From: Vibrio maritimus
GTDB taxonomy: Bacteria; Pseudomonadota; Gammaproteobacteria; Enterobacterales; Vibrionaceae
Assembly (NCBI GenBank): GCA_000755425.1
Contig: BBMT01000009.1
Coordinates: 1 to 64,000, forward strand
DNA length: 64,000 nt
Direction of reading: 5' to 3'
The position numbers were made by a program, and so were the translations under genes. Under the pieces are notes generated by a model, which saw only the letters and a program-made list of their open reading frames with translations, was not told the DNA's origin and searched no databases. Position 1 is the first letter of the stretch, and each line of letters begins with the position of its first letter. This document shows positions 18,082 to 27,697 of this stretch, piece after piece.

Positions 18082-18859
18082 AGTTATCCGGCACAAAAGA
18101 TTGTTCTTCAATAGGCGTTCGCATGTAACCTTCCTTATTGATTTCTGGTAAGTCGATCTCTGGTAGGTGACTTCTTGGTAATCGATTTGGTTGAGTAGAT
18201 GAGTGATGCAGTTTAATCGCGCGCGTTTTTGTCATCGGAGGGCACCACCCACCATGGGCACAGCTTAGTATCTGTGTAAGAAAACATGGTGTCTTTGGCT
18301 TGTGAGTATTCTGCCCAGCGATTTCGAGATTCCAAATCCATGGGACTGAATTTCCAACGCTTAATCGGGGTATTCACCCGCTCTAAAAAGCGCTTTTCTT
18401 GTTCTTCATCGGATACAGAAAACCAGTATTTAAGAAGAACAATACCGGAGCGAACTAGCATGCGTTCAAATTCGGGACAAGAGCGCAAAAACTCTTGATA
18501 CTGCTCATCGCTGCAAAAGCCCATGACTTTCTCAACGCCAGCACGGTTATACCAACTGCGATCAAACAGCACGATTTCACCCGCTGCAGGTAAATGAGCT
18601 ACATAGCGCTGAAAGTACCATTGGGTTTTCTCTTTTTCAGTTGGAGCAGGCAGGGCAGCAATACGACAAACGCGAGGTTGAACTTTTCAGTGATGCGCTT
18701 GATGACGCCACCTTTTCCTGCAGCGTCGCGACCTTCAAACACCACAACGACTTTAAGCCCTTCTTGTTTCACCCATTCTTGTAGCTTAACTAGCTCGATC
18801 TGTAATCGAGCCAGTTCACTTTCATAGAGCTTTTTGTCCATTTTGCTTTTCTTGCCCAT
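18074..18859 (-). CDS. ppk2: Polyphosphate kinase 2 (PPK2), three frame breaks
   Basis: PPK2 uses polyphosphate to phosphorylate nucleoside di- or monophosphates. Visible motifs are Walker A VVFEGRDAAGKGG, Walker B IVLFDRSWYNRAGVEKVMGF, the lid ISVSDEEQEKRF-like segment (LKYWFSVSDEEQEKRF) and PWWVVPSDDK. Three one-base losses interrupt it. Near 18676 CC for CCC restores KFNPRVCRIAALPAPTEKE. At 18226-18230 A5 for A6 restores DDKKRARLNCITHLLNQI. Near 18180 TT for TTT restores DLPRSHLPEIDLPEINKEGY through to FVPDNYD. The corrected product is about 262 residues. AGAAGGA sits seven bases before ATG 18859. Lying near phoBR/ppk1/ppx, it adds polyphosphate use to polyphosphate synthesis. Confidence 0.9.
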
Positions 18860-18897
18860 AGAAGTCCTTCTCCAAGTTTGTTTTCTTTGCTTTTGTT

Positions 18898-19646
18898 TTA
18901 TAGAGAGTTTAGCACTTTAGTTACTGCGCGGATTTTGTCGCTGCTGGTGATAGGGATGGCGAAATCATCTACATCGTCAGCACCCATTTTGGCTTGTTCA
19001 GCGATAAAGTGCATTTTGCTGCTGCGAGAAGATTTACCTGATAGGTGCACTTCTTGCACTTGGCTGGTGGCAATGATGGTGGCTACGTTGTTGGCATTAA
19101 CGCCTGCACCGGCCATGATGGATATACGACCATCGGCTTGTTCAACCAACTCTGCTAATTTTGAAGCGCCGTCTAACGCATTGGATGCTAATCCAGAAGT
19201 AAGTATTCGCTCACAGCCTAGGGCGATCACATCCTCAAGTGCCTGCTGTGGGTGTTTGCATTGATCAAATGCGCGGTGGAAAGTGACACCAAGTTCAAGC
19301 TCACGTGCCAGTTTCACTAGGCGAATCGAGCGTGGCATGTCGATGTGTCCGTCTTTGTCTAAAAGTCCGAGCACGACCCTTGCGCGCCATATTTTGAAGC
19401 GGTACGAATGTCTTCTGCCATGATTTCGACATCATCACAGTCATATAAGAAGTCGCCCTGACGAGGTCGAATCATAACGTAGATAGGAATGCTAGATGAC
19501 TGAACGGCTTGTTTGATTAATCCTGCGTTTGGGGTAAGGCCGCCTAAAGCGAGTGATGAACACAGCTCAATGCGGGTAGCGCCGCCTGCGATGGCATAAG
19601 CGAGTGACTCGATATTGTCGATACAGACTTCAAGTTGGTAGCTCAT
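18898..19646 (-). CDS. cutC: Copper homeostasis protein CutC; one frame break
   Basis: A TIM-barrel cytosolic protein of the CutC family. It starts at ATG 19646 (MSYQLEVCIDNIESLAYAI); the open frame further upstream is not family sequence. Conserved segments are GGATRIELCSSLALGGLTPN, VMIRPRQGDFLYD, LGVTFHRAFD, ILTSGLASNALDG and IMAGAGVNANNV. The frame breaks at GGG (19377-19379); a fourth G gives GAQGVVLGLLDKDGHID. About 249 residues. Its copper role in bacteria is weakly supported in the literature. ppk2 follows 38 bases downstream on the same strand and may share the transcript. Confidence 0.92.
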
Positions 19647-19704
19647 TTTAATTCTCAATAGAAAGACTGCTATCAATATATCGCTGACCAGGAAATCTGA
19701 AAAT

Positions 19705-19732
19705 AAAAAAGCCCGAGTCGGTGACTCGGGCT
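19705..19732 (-). terminator. Terminator downstream of the peroxiredoxin gene
   Basis: GCCCGAGTC and GACTCGGGC pair around a four-base centre. Read on the minus strand the stem is followed by six T. It separates prx from cutC. Confidence 0.88.
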
Positions 19733-19835
19733 TCGTTTTTTGGCTAACTCGTTTCTTCTTCAATGATTGGCGTGCGTTTTCCGCTTTATATTTCTCCAAC
19801 CATCAACTGGTTTGAGCACAGGGTGAAGGGTCGAA

Positions 19836-20443
19836 TTACTTAGAAAGGTCTTCTGCGTGCTCAGATAGGAACGCTGCAACACCTTTTGGAGATGCGTCCA
19901 TACCTGCTTTACCTTCTTCCCATTGTGCAGGGCAAACTTCGCCGTGCTTCTGGTGGAAGTTAAGAGCGTCAACCATACGTAGCATCTCGTCGATGTTACG
20001 ACCTAGTGGTAGGTCGTTTACTACTTGGTGACGTACAAGACCGTCTTCGTCGATTAGGAAAGAACCACGGAAAGCAACGCCTGCTTCTGGGTGCTCAACG
20101 TCGTATGCTTTGCAGATTTCGTGCTTAACGTCAGCAACTAGTGGGTATTTCACTTGACCGATACCGCCATCTTCGATAGCAGTGTTACGCCATGCGTTGT
20201 GAGAGAACTGAGAATCGATAGAAATACCGATAACTTCACAACCTTTAGCTTGGAAATCAGCTAGACGGTTGTCGAATGCAATCAGTCAGATGGGCAAACG
20301 AAAGTGAAGTCTAGTGGGTAGAAGAAAACAACCGCTTTCTTACCTTTAGTGAACTCAGCGAAGTTGAAGTTCTCAACGATGTCACCGTTACCTAGAACAG
20401 CTGCTGCAGTAAAGTCTGGGGCTTGACGACCAACTAGTACCAT
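19836..20443 (-). CDS. 2-Cys peroxiredoxin (AhpC/Prx2 type); one frame break
   Basis: Start ATG 20443 (MVLVGRQAPDFTAAAVLGNG). The peroxidatic cysteine is in FFYPLDFTFVCPSE and the resolving cysteine in FHQKHGEVCPAQWEEG, with a GVAFRGSFLID segment between. The frame breaks near 20286. One A restores CPSELIAFDNRLADF, giving 202 residues, typical for AhpC-like enzymes. It reduces hydrogen peroxide and organic peroxides in the cytosol. It is divergent from an OxyR2-type regulator across a 187-base gap, the same arrangement as prx2/oxyR2 in V. vulnificus, so it is probably induced by that regulator. Confidence 0.93.
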
Positions 20444-20630
20444 TTTTTTTGCTCCTAAATAGGGATAATTTCAAACCATTTCGGTTTGGTCCGTGTTTGT
20501 ACGAGACAAACTATAGTACACATTGTAGTATTGAAAAAAGCGAAAATATTAGATTAATTCCATCGAAAAAAGCGATGAAGCCACACGGTCGATTCCTTTT
20601 TTGATATTGGTTCAAAAACAGGCAGTTGAA

Positions 20631-21536
20631 ATGAATAAATGGCCAAGTTTAAAGCAGCTTCATTACCTGGTTACGCTTCATGAAACCCGACACTTTAGCG
20701 AGGCCGCCGAGCGCTGTTTTGTCAGTCAATCGACCTTGAGCAAGGGTATTCAAAACCTCGAAGAGCTTATCGGTTGTCCTCTCTACGAAAAGAAAGACAA
20801 GAAAAGCCCATTAGTCTTTACTCAAGCAGGTGAGATGGTGGTGTCTCAAGGCCGCGAGCTGCTGGCAAAAGGTCAGGATCTGATTGAGCTGGGTAACCTT
20901 TGCCAAGGTGATGTGATGCAAGGTCAGTTAAAACTGGGCTGTATTCCAACGATCGCTCCTTTCTTGTTGTGTGATTTGGTACAAGAAATCAATGCCCGCT
21001 ATCCGCAGCTCAACTTACTATTAAGAGAAGATACCACCGCTAATTTGCTGGCGGCGCTGCGCCATGGCGAGTTGGACGTGCTCATTCTTGCGCTTCCAAT
21101 GGACATCGGTTCGATGGAAAGCTGCATTGTTGGCCACGACCCATTCAAGATGGTAATTAGCCGCAATCAAGCTGACAGTATTCGGGTGCCAATCAAATAT
21201 GATGATTTACCCGATGAATCAGTCTTCTTATTAGAGAATGAGCACTGTCTGACTGAACACGCAGTTTCAGCGTGTAAGCTCACTGAAAAAGAGAAGATCA
21301 ACCCATTTAGTGCTACGAGTTTACATACCCTAGTACAAATGGTAGCAAACGGTTTGGGAACTACGTTCATACCACAAATGGCGATTGAGCACGGTTTGCT
21401 AGAGAACCAAAATCTCATCGTGATTGAGCCGCCAGGTCAACAGGCGCATCGTGATATTGGTTTGGTATGGCGACCAAGTTCCTCCCGAAGAGACTCGTTT
21501 TTGCAGCTTGCTGATGTGGTTTCTGAGTTGCTATAG
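20631..21536 (+). CDS. oxyR2: Peroxide-sensing LysR regulator, OxyR2 type
   Basis: A 301-residue LysR activator. ATG 20631 (MNKWPSLKQLHYLVTLH) is chosen over TTG 20601, and the AGGCAG upstream supports it. The helix-turn-helix is HFSEAAERCFVSQSTLSKGI. With this start the redox cysteines fall at C206 and C215 in ENEHCLTEHAVSACK, the same spacing as E. coli C199/C208. Residue 204 is Glu, where classical OxyR has Gly. I recall that a Glu at this site is the hallmark of V. vulnificus OxyR2 and makes it respond to very low peroxide. It is divergent from the peroxiredoxin gene. Intact. Confidence 0.9.
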   Translation: MNKWPSLKQLHYLVTLHETRHFSEAAERCFVSQSTLSKGIQNLEELIGCPLYEKKDKKSPLVFTQAGEMVVSQGRELLAKGQDLIELGNLCQGDVMQGQLKLGCIPTIAPFLLCDLVQEINARYPQLNLLLREDTTANLLAALRHGELDVLILALPMDIGSMESCIVGHDPFKMVISRNQADSIRVPIKYDDLPDESVFLLENEHCLTEHAVSACKLTEKEKINPFSATSLHTLVQMVANGLGTTFIPQMAIEHGLLENQNLIVIEPPGQQAHRDIGLVWRPSSSRRDSFLQLADVVSELL

Positions 21537-21573
21537 CCCGTTTTCCAAGAAACGACCGAAAATTGTACTAGTT

Positions 21574-21600
21574 AAAGGCACCAGATTAGGTGCCTTTTTT
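21574..21600 (+). terminator. Terminator of oxyR2
   Basis: AAAGGCACC and GGTGCCTTT pair around AGATTA and are followed by a T run. Confidence 0.9.
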
Positions 21601-21601
21601 A

Positions 21602-22206
21602 GTATTTATTACTGGAGATTCAAATTATTTTCGGTCAGTGAATCATGGGGATGTTGAATTAGTTTTCAATCATTTCAGTGAGTTGACCATGTGAATTTTA
21701 CACTGTGACATTTTGAAAAAGTGTTGTCAGCGTTGTCAAAGCTAGTCTAAATAAGTGAAGAGTAGGGCTCACGATATTGGCCTATTTATACATTCAGCAT
21801 ATCGCAATGTTCTTTTTTGAAATTAATTTACGTAATTCACAACGAAAATAGCTGGAAATCGTGTGCTTGATACGGAAAGAGGAAACTATCGAATTCGCAA
21901 AAACAGCCACTTTAGAGTTGCAACTCTAAAGTGGCTTGCGGTAATGTAAACAGACGGTTTTGAGGTTTTTAGGCCAATGAAAAAGCAGCGCTTTGTATAC
22001 TGAGCCATCAGAGAGTTTGCTTGCTCGTCCGCCAGGCTACTAAAACGGCAGTTCATCACCTGTTGTTTAAAAGCTACAAATGAAACTAATACTAAACCTG
22101 TTTTGAGCACTGCCCCTCGTGGTCAAATAAGACCACAGAATGTCGGTAGATTTGAGCGGCGTCAGCCGCTTCTTTTTTCGACATTTTCCCAACTCTAAGT
22201 AATACC
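21602..22206. other. Gene-poor interval between oxyR2 and the CBS gene
   Basis: About 600 bases without a convincing gene. It holds a 32-base perfect palindrome (listed separately). Two small hairpins lie further right: GTGGTC/GACCAC near 22120-22137 and AGCGGC/GCCGCT near 22154-22169. On the minus strand, a 30-codon frame (22184 to 22092, MSKKEAADAAQIYRHSVVLF) has GAG six to ten bases before its ATG. It lies directly downstream of the CBS gene and overlaps these hairpins. I cannot say whether it is translated. The rest is AT-rich with no recognisable signal. Confidence 0.5.
21905..21936 (-). terminator. 32-base perfect palindrome, possible terminator of the CBS transcript
   Basis: AGCCACTTTAGAGTTG is followed immediately by its exact reverse complement CAACTCTAAAGTGGCT, with no spacer. 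On the minus strand it is followed by GTTTTTG, so it could terminate transcription coming from the CBS gene about 270 bases away. Perfect 16-base arms without a loop are unusual for a terminator, and a dimeric-protein binding site is also possible. Confidence 0.55.
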
Positions 22207-22677
22207 TTATGGGCTGACGCTTTCGCTATCATTTTCTGGTTGAATCTCTTCTGGCTCACTATCTTCTTGAAGTTCCAAAAGGTTGATTGCGATCGCGACA
22301 AAGTCACTGTCCGTGATAATCCCTACCAGTTGCTTGTTGTGCACCACAGGTAAACACCCGACCTTATGCTTTTGCATATACAGGGCACTTTCTTTCAAAC
22401 CTGCTCGTGGCTCTGCGGTCATAATGTTGGTTCGCATCACCTCACTGAGTGGTGTCGATAGTGTGTAAGATTGATCGCTAGGTATCTTCTGTAATATGGA
22501 CTCTTGTGCGGCTAATACATCGCGCTGAGAAACAATGCCTAACAAATGGCGCTCGGCATCGACGATGGGAATGTGGCGAATATCGAGCGCTTCCATCATG
22601 TGTTTGGCGTCGGCTAGTGAATGAGACCGCAATAGGGTGTGAGGGTTGCGAGTCATCATATCTTGGACCTTAATCAT
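22207..22677 (-). CDS. CBS-domain pair protein
   Basis: A 156-residue cytosolic protein made of two CBS motifs (about residues 5-60, VQDMMTRNPHTLLRSHSLADAK...DIRHIPIVD, and 80-135, VMRTNIMTAEPRAGLKES...KVGCLPVVHNKQLVGIITDSD) plus an acidic tail (LQEDSEPEEIQPENDSES). Stand-alone CBS pairs usually bind adenosine nucleotides and act as energy sensors for a partner protein; the partner here is unknown. It is transcribed divergently from queA. Intact. Confidence 0.9.
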   Translation of the reverse strand: MIKVQDMMTRNPHTLLRSHSLADAKHMMEALDIRHIPIVDAERHLLGIVSQRDVLAAQESILQKIPSDQSYTLSTPLSEVMRTNIMTAEPRAGLKESALYMQKHKVGCLPVVHNKQLVGIITDSDFVAIAINLLELQEDSEPEEIQPENDSESVSP

Positions 22678-22932
22678 ATGGCCTCCAACTCGTGCTGTTT
22701 GTGTACTTTAACTATAGATTTTTTCACTGATTAAATCTGAGATTAACATCGTTTTTTGCCGTTCAACTCACAAAATATCCCTATTGACAAAGTGGTTTAA
22801 ATGACGCTTGGTAAATCACGGGATAACCAGTCGCAAACGTCGGTTCAGCTTGCTATTCCAACGGGTCACTTTATACTATGCGGCTGCGAATTTTTTCGCC
22901 GTTTTAGTCGCTTAATAAAGAAGATTGGTGTT

Positions 22933-23985
22933 ATGCAAGTTTCAGATTTTCACTTCGAATTACCTGATGAGCTGATTGCTCGTTACCCAAAGGCAGAGCG
23001 TAGCTCAAGCCGACTGCTTCAATTGACCGGTAACACGGGTGAAGTTGTAGATGGAAACTTCACTGATATCGTCAGCCAAGTTCAGCCAGGCGACCTTCTT
23101 GTGTTTAATAACACTCGCGTTATCCCGGCACGTATGTTCGGCCGTAAAGCCTCTGGCGGTAAGCTAGAAGTACTGGTAGAGCGTATGCTTGATGACAAGC
23201 GCGTTCTTGCACACGTGCGCTGTTCAAAATCACCAAAACCAGGTACCGAACTGTTTTTGGGTGAAAACGACGAATACCAAGCGATTATGACGGCACGTCA
23301 CGATGCATTGTTCGAAATTGAAATGCAGTCAGACAAGACAGTGCTTGAAATCCTAAATGATGTTGGCCACATGCCACTGCCGCCATACATCGATCGTCCG
23401 GATGAAGATGCAGACAAAGAACGTTACCAAACGGTTTATAACGAAAAACCAGGCGCGGTTGCGGCTCCAACAGCAGGTCTTCACTTTGATGACAGTGTTC
23501 TCGAGCAGATTAAAGCGAAAGGTGCCAACTTTGCGTATGTGACGCTTCACGTTGGTGCTGGCACATTCCAGCCAGTTCGCGTTGAAAATATTCATGACCA
23601 CCACATGCATGCAGAGTACGTGGAAGTACCTCAAGACGTGGTGGATGCGATTGCAGAGACCAAAGCGAACGGCGGCCGCATCATTGCTGTGGGTACCACT
23701 TCAGTACGTTCACTCGAGAGCGCTGCGCAAGACGCATTGAAAAATGGTACCGAGCTGGTGCCTTTCTTTGGTGATACCGAGATTTTCATCTTCCCGGGCT
23801 ATGAGTATCAGCTGGTGGATTGTCTCGTGACCAACTTCCACCTACCTGAATCAACGCTGATCATGCTGGTGAGTGCGTTTGCAGGCTATGACAATGTCAT
23901 GAATGCCTACCAACATGCGGTAGAGCAAAGATATCGCTTCTTTAGCTACGGTGATGCGATGTTCATTACCAAGAAGACGGCGTAA
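22933..23985 (+). CDS. queA: S-adenosylmethionine:tRNA ribosyltransferase-isomerase QueA
   Basis: QueA transfers and isomerises the ribosyl group of SAM onto preQ1 in tRNA, making epoxyqueuosine. The start at ATG 22933 (MQVSDFHFELPDELIARYP) matches the family; the frame opens 132 bases earlier but that part is not coding. Conserved segments are DLLVFNNTRVIPARMFGRK, GHMPLPPYIDRPD, YQTVYNEKPGAVAAPTAGLHF, HVGAGTFQPVR and NFHLPESTLIMLVSAFAG. 350 residues, intact. tgt, the enzyme for the previous step, follows after 184 bases. Confidence 0.97.
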   Translation: MQVSDFHFELPDELIARYPKAERSSSRLLQLTGNTGEVVDGNFTDIVSQVQPGDLLVFNNTRVIPARMFGRKASGGKLEVLVERMLDDKRVLAHVRCSKSPKPGTELFLGENDEYQAIMTARHDALFEIEMQSDKTVLEILNDVGHMPLPPYIDRPDEDADKERYQTVYNEKPGAVAAPTAGLHFDDSVLEQIKAKGANFAYVTLHVGAGTFQPVRVENIHDHHMHAEYVEVPQDVVDAIAETKANGGRIIAVGTTSVRSLESAAQDALKNGTELVPFFGDTEIFIFPGYEYQLVDCLVTNFHLPESTLIMLVSAFAGYDNVMNAYQHAVEQRYRFFSYGDAMFITKKTA

Positions 23986-24169
23986 TTAACGCCTGTAGCG
24001 AGCGACAGTTTTTTATTTCACTCAAGGACTCAGTGGAATACGGTAGGGAACACCAAAACCTTTCGCCTAATGAGCAACGTTAGGTGAGCGGATCTAAGTG
24101 CGGCAAGCTACGCTTGTTAGTGCGTTTTAAGATTGAGTCAGACTGTGTCTCTGGCAATTTGGAGGCTTC

Positions 24170-25314
24170 GTGAAATTACAATACGAACTTAAGAAAAAAG
24201 ATGGCCATGCTCGTCGTGGTCAGTTGACGTTTGAACGCGGTACAGTACAAACCCCGGCATTTATGCCAGTGGGTACGTACGGTACAGTTAAAGGTATGAC
24301 ACCTGAAGAAGTACGCGGTACAGGTGCCGAAATTCTTCTTGGTAATACTTTCCACCTATGGCTTCGCCCAGGCCAAGAAATCATGAAGCTGCACGGTGAC
24401 CTGCACGACTTCATGAACTGGCATGGTCCTATCCTGACTGATTCAGGCGGCTTCCAAGTATTCAGCTTGGTGATATCCGTAAGATCACAGAAGAGGGTGT
24501 GCATTTCCGTAACCCTGTAAACGGTGACCGCATTTTCATGGATGCAGAAAAATCTATGGAAATCCAAAAAGATCTTGGCTCTGATGTAGTGATGATCTTT
24601 GATGAGTGTACACCATACCCAGCGACTCACGCGGAAGCGAAGAAGTCGATGGAAATGTCACTACGTTGGGCACAGCGTTCTCGTGATCACTTCGACAAGC
24701 TAGAAAACGAAAACTCGCTGTTTGGTATCGTTCAGGGTAGCGTATACGAAGACTTGCGTGATGTATCGGTAAAAGGCCTGACTGACATCGGGTTCGATGG
24801 CTACGCGGTTGGCGGCCTTGCTGTTGGTGAGCCTAAAGAAGAAATGCACCGCGTTCTTGAGTTCACAACACCAAAACTTCCTGAAGACAAACCTCGCTAC
24901 TTGATGGGCGTAGGTAAACCAGAAGATTTGGTAGAAGGCGTTCGTCGTGGTATCGACATGTTCGACTGTGTAATGCCAACGCGTAACGCACGTAACGGTC
25001 ATTTGTTTGTGACTGGCGGTGTGATTAAAATTCGTAACGCGACAAACAAAACAGACACAGGGCCTCTAGACGAGAACTGTGATTGCTACACCTGTAAGAA
25101 TTACTCGAAAGCGTATCTGCATCACCTAGATCGCTGTAACGAAATCTTGGGTGCACGTCTAAACACCATTCACAACCTGCGTCATTATCAAATGCTGATG
25201 GAAAGCATCCGTAAGGCAATTGATGAAGATCGTTTTGAGCAGTTTGTGGAAGAGTTTTACGCACGTCGCAACCGCGAAGTGCCACCACTAGATATGAAGG
25301 TCGACGCTCAATAG
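24170..25314 (+). CDS. tgt: tRNA-guanine transglycosylase Tgt; one frame break
   Basis: Tgt exchanges guanine 34 for preQ1 in GUN-anticodon tRNAs. The GTG start at 24170 is preceded by GGAGG. Landmarks are LTDSGGFQVFSL (base recognition), VGGLAVGEPKEEM, the catalytic Asp in GIDMFDCVMPTRNARNG and the zinc site CDCYTCKNYSKAYLHHL. The frame breaks at GG (24469-24470). A third G gives FSLGDIRKITEEGVHFRNPV and about 381 residues. It acts with QueA in queuosine synthesis. The queA-tgt-yajC-secD-secF order is the usual gammaproteobacterial arrangement. Confidence 0.96.
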
Positions 25315-25483
25315 TTGGCTAAATAGTCGGCTATCCCTGCAATAGGTAACAAATCCTAGCTCTGGGTCACACTTTTTGTGCCTCTAAGCGAATAAGAAAC
25401 ATTGAGTTACCGTTTGCTTCTTGAAAAGATAGGGGGATAGCCCAATTTTGGATATGTATTTACATTAAAGAGGATGTTCTCCG

Positions 25484-25813
25484 ATGAGTTTGATCTCTGC
25501 AGCTCACGCAGCTGAAGCAGCACCACAAGGTGGCGGTTTCGAAATGCTAATCATGCTAGGCATGTTCGCGGTAATTTTTTACTTCATGATTTACCGCCCA
25601 CAAGCGAAGCGTGCAAAAGAGCACAAAAACCTAATGGCTTCTATGGGTAAGGGCGACGAAGTCCTAACTAACGGTGGTCTAATTGGTAAAATCACTAAAA
25701 TCGCTGAAGACAACGACTACATTGCTATCGCACTAAACGACAACAATGAAGTAGTTATCAAGAAAGACTTCGTTACTGCAGTGCTACCAAAAGGTACGCT
25801 GAAGTCTCTATAA
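25484..25813 (+). CDS. yajC: Preprotein translocase subunit YajC
   Basis: A 109-residue single-pass inner-membrane protein. The N-terminal helix (about 20-40, MLIMLGMFAVIFYFMIYRPQ) is followed by the characteristic RPQAKRAKEHKNLMASMGKGDEV and a small SH3-like cytosolic domain (TNGGLIGKITKI...VVIKKDFVTAVLPKG). It associates with SecDF-SecYEG. AGAGGATG lies upstream. secD follows after 20 bases. Intact. Confidence 0.97.
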   Translation: MSLISAAHAAEAAPQGGGFEMLIMLGMFAVIFYFMIYRPQAKRAKEHKNLMASMGKGDEVLTNGGLIGKITKIAEDNDYIAIALNDNNEVVIKKDFVTAVLPKGTLKSL

Positions 25814-25833
25814 AACAGCTATAGGATCTCGCT

Positions 25834-27688
25834 GTGCTAAATCGTTACCCTTTGTGGAAGTACCTAATGGTGATATTCGCCATTGCGGCAGCGGCGTTAT
25901 ACGCACTTCCCAATCTATACGGTGAAGATCCGGCTATTCAAATTACAGGGGCGCGTGGCGCCTCTGTTGATATGTCGACGCTGGATACTGTCACTAAAGC
26001 TCTTGATGAAGAGCAACTTTCTCGTAAGTCCATTGCTCTAGAAAATGGCTCCATTCTCGTTCGTTTTACTGACACTGATACTCAGATCAGTGCCCGTGAT
26101 ATCATCAGTGAAGCGTTAGGCAAAGATTCAATCGTTGCACTTAACCTTGCTCCAGCTACTCCTGATTGGCTCGAATCTATTGGCGCTGCGCCAATGAAAC
26201 TCGGTCTTGACCTTCGTGGTGGTGTTCACTTCTTGATGGAAGTCGACATGGATGCTGCGATGGAAAAACTTGTTGGTCAGCAAGAAGAAGGCTTTAGAAG
26301 CGATCTTCGTGAAGAGCGCATCCGTTATCGTTCTATCCGCCAGCGGGTAAAGATGGCGTAGAAGTACTGCTACGTAATGCTGAGCAACTTGCAGAAGCGA
26401 AGACTGTACTGGAAGCAAAATACCCAGATATGGACTTCTTTGACTCTGATTCAAACGGCCGCTTTGCTTTGGTCGCTCGATTCAAAGAAACTCGCCTTCA
26501 AGAAATTCGTAACTACGCTGTAGAGCAGAACATCACTATCCTACGTAATCGTGTAAACGAACTAGGTGTGGCAGAGCCATTGGTTCAGCGTCAAGGTGCG
26601 AGCCGCATCGTGGTTGAGCTACCTGGTGTTCAAGACACTGCGCGCGCGAAAGAAATTTTGGGTGCTACAGCAACATTAGAATTCCGTGAAGTAGACAGTT
26701 CGGCTGACTTAGCTGCGGCAGCAAGTGGTCGTGCGCCAGCGGGTAGCGAGATTAAGCTTGATCGTGACGGTCGTCCGGTTGTGCTTAAGAAGCGCGTTAT
26801 CCTAGGCGGTGCGAGCATTACCGATGCAAGCTCTAGCGCAGACGAATACGGTCGCCCACAAGTTAACATCTCACTAGACAGTGAAGGTGGTAACAAGATG
26901 GCGGCATTCTCACGTCAGAACATCGGTAAGCTAATGGCAACGGTTTTCGCTGAATACAAAGACAGCGGCAAGCGTACGCCAGAAGGCAAAGTTATCCTTG
27001 ATAAGCATGAAGAAGTAATTAACCAAGCGACAATTCAGTCTGCACTTGGTCGTAACTTCCGTATCACAGGTATCGATTCTGCAGCTGAAGCGCACAACCT
27101 AGCGCTATTGCTTCGTGCAGGTGCTCTGATTGCACCGATTTCGATTGTTGAAGAACGTACCATCGGTCCATCAATGGGTCAGCAAAACATCGATATGGGT
27201 ATCAAAGCGTGTATCACAGGTATGATTGCCGTGATGCTATTTACGCTAGTTTACTACCGACGATTTGGTCTGTTTGCCAACATGGCATTGATGGCGAACA
27301 TCGTTCTTATCGTTGGTGTTATGTCGATGATTCCTGGTGCGACGATGACGCTGCCAGGTATCGCAGGTATCGTACTGACTGTTGGTATGGCGGTGGATGC
27401 GAACGTTCTGATCTTTGAGCGGATACGTGAAGAGCTCAAAGAGGGACGTAATCCTCAACAAGCGATTCATCAAGCTATGCTAACGCATTCAGTACCATCG
27501 CCGATGCGAACATCACCACCTTGATTACAGCGATCATTCTTTTTGCTGTGGGTACAGGTGCGATCAAAGGCTTCGCGGTAACACTGTCTATCGGTATTCT
27601 TACTTCTATGTTTACAGCCATCATTGGTACACGTTGTCTCGTGAACCTGGTCTATGGCGGTAAACGTATCAACAAACTGTCGATCTAA
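25834..27688 (+). CDS. secD: Protein translocase subunit SecD; two frame breaks
   Basis: SecD uses the proton gradient to pull exported proteins from the SecYEG channel. The GTG start (VLNRYPLWKYLMVIFAIAAAALYALPNLYGEDPAI) begins with a membrane helix. The periplasmic P1 domain includes MKLGLDLRGGVHFLMEVDM. Membrane helices 2-6 follow GPSMGQQNIDMG with GMAVDANVLIFERIREEL. Breaks are near 26340 (CC for CCC; restores SIRPAGKDGVEVLLRNAEQL) and 27474 (GC for GGC; restores [20 protein letters not shown] through to NLVYGGKRINKLSI). The corrected length is 618 residues. SecD is needed for normal growth, so these are almost certainly sequencing errors. Confidence 0.95.
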
Positions 27689-27697
27689 GGGTTAGTT

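Noticed and set aside
20444..20630. OxyR operator in the prx/oxyR2 gap
   Set aside because: CTATAG and similar short blocks occur near 20510-20530, but the four-block ATAGNT/CTAT spacing of an OxyR site is not met convincingly.
22801..22932. 44-residue N-terminal extension of QueA
   Set aside because: QueA proteins start MQVSDFxFELP. The upstream codons are promoter region with no ribosome-binding site.
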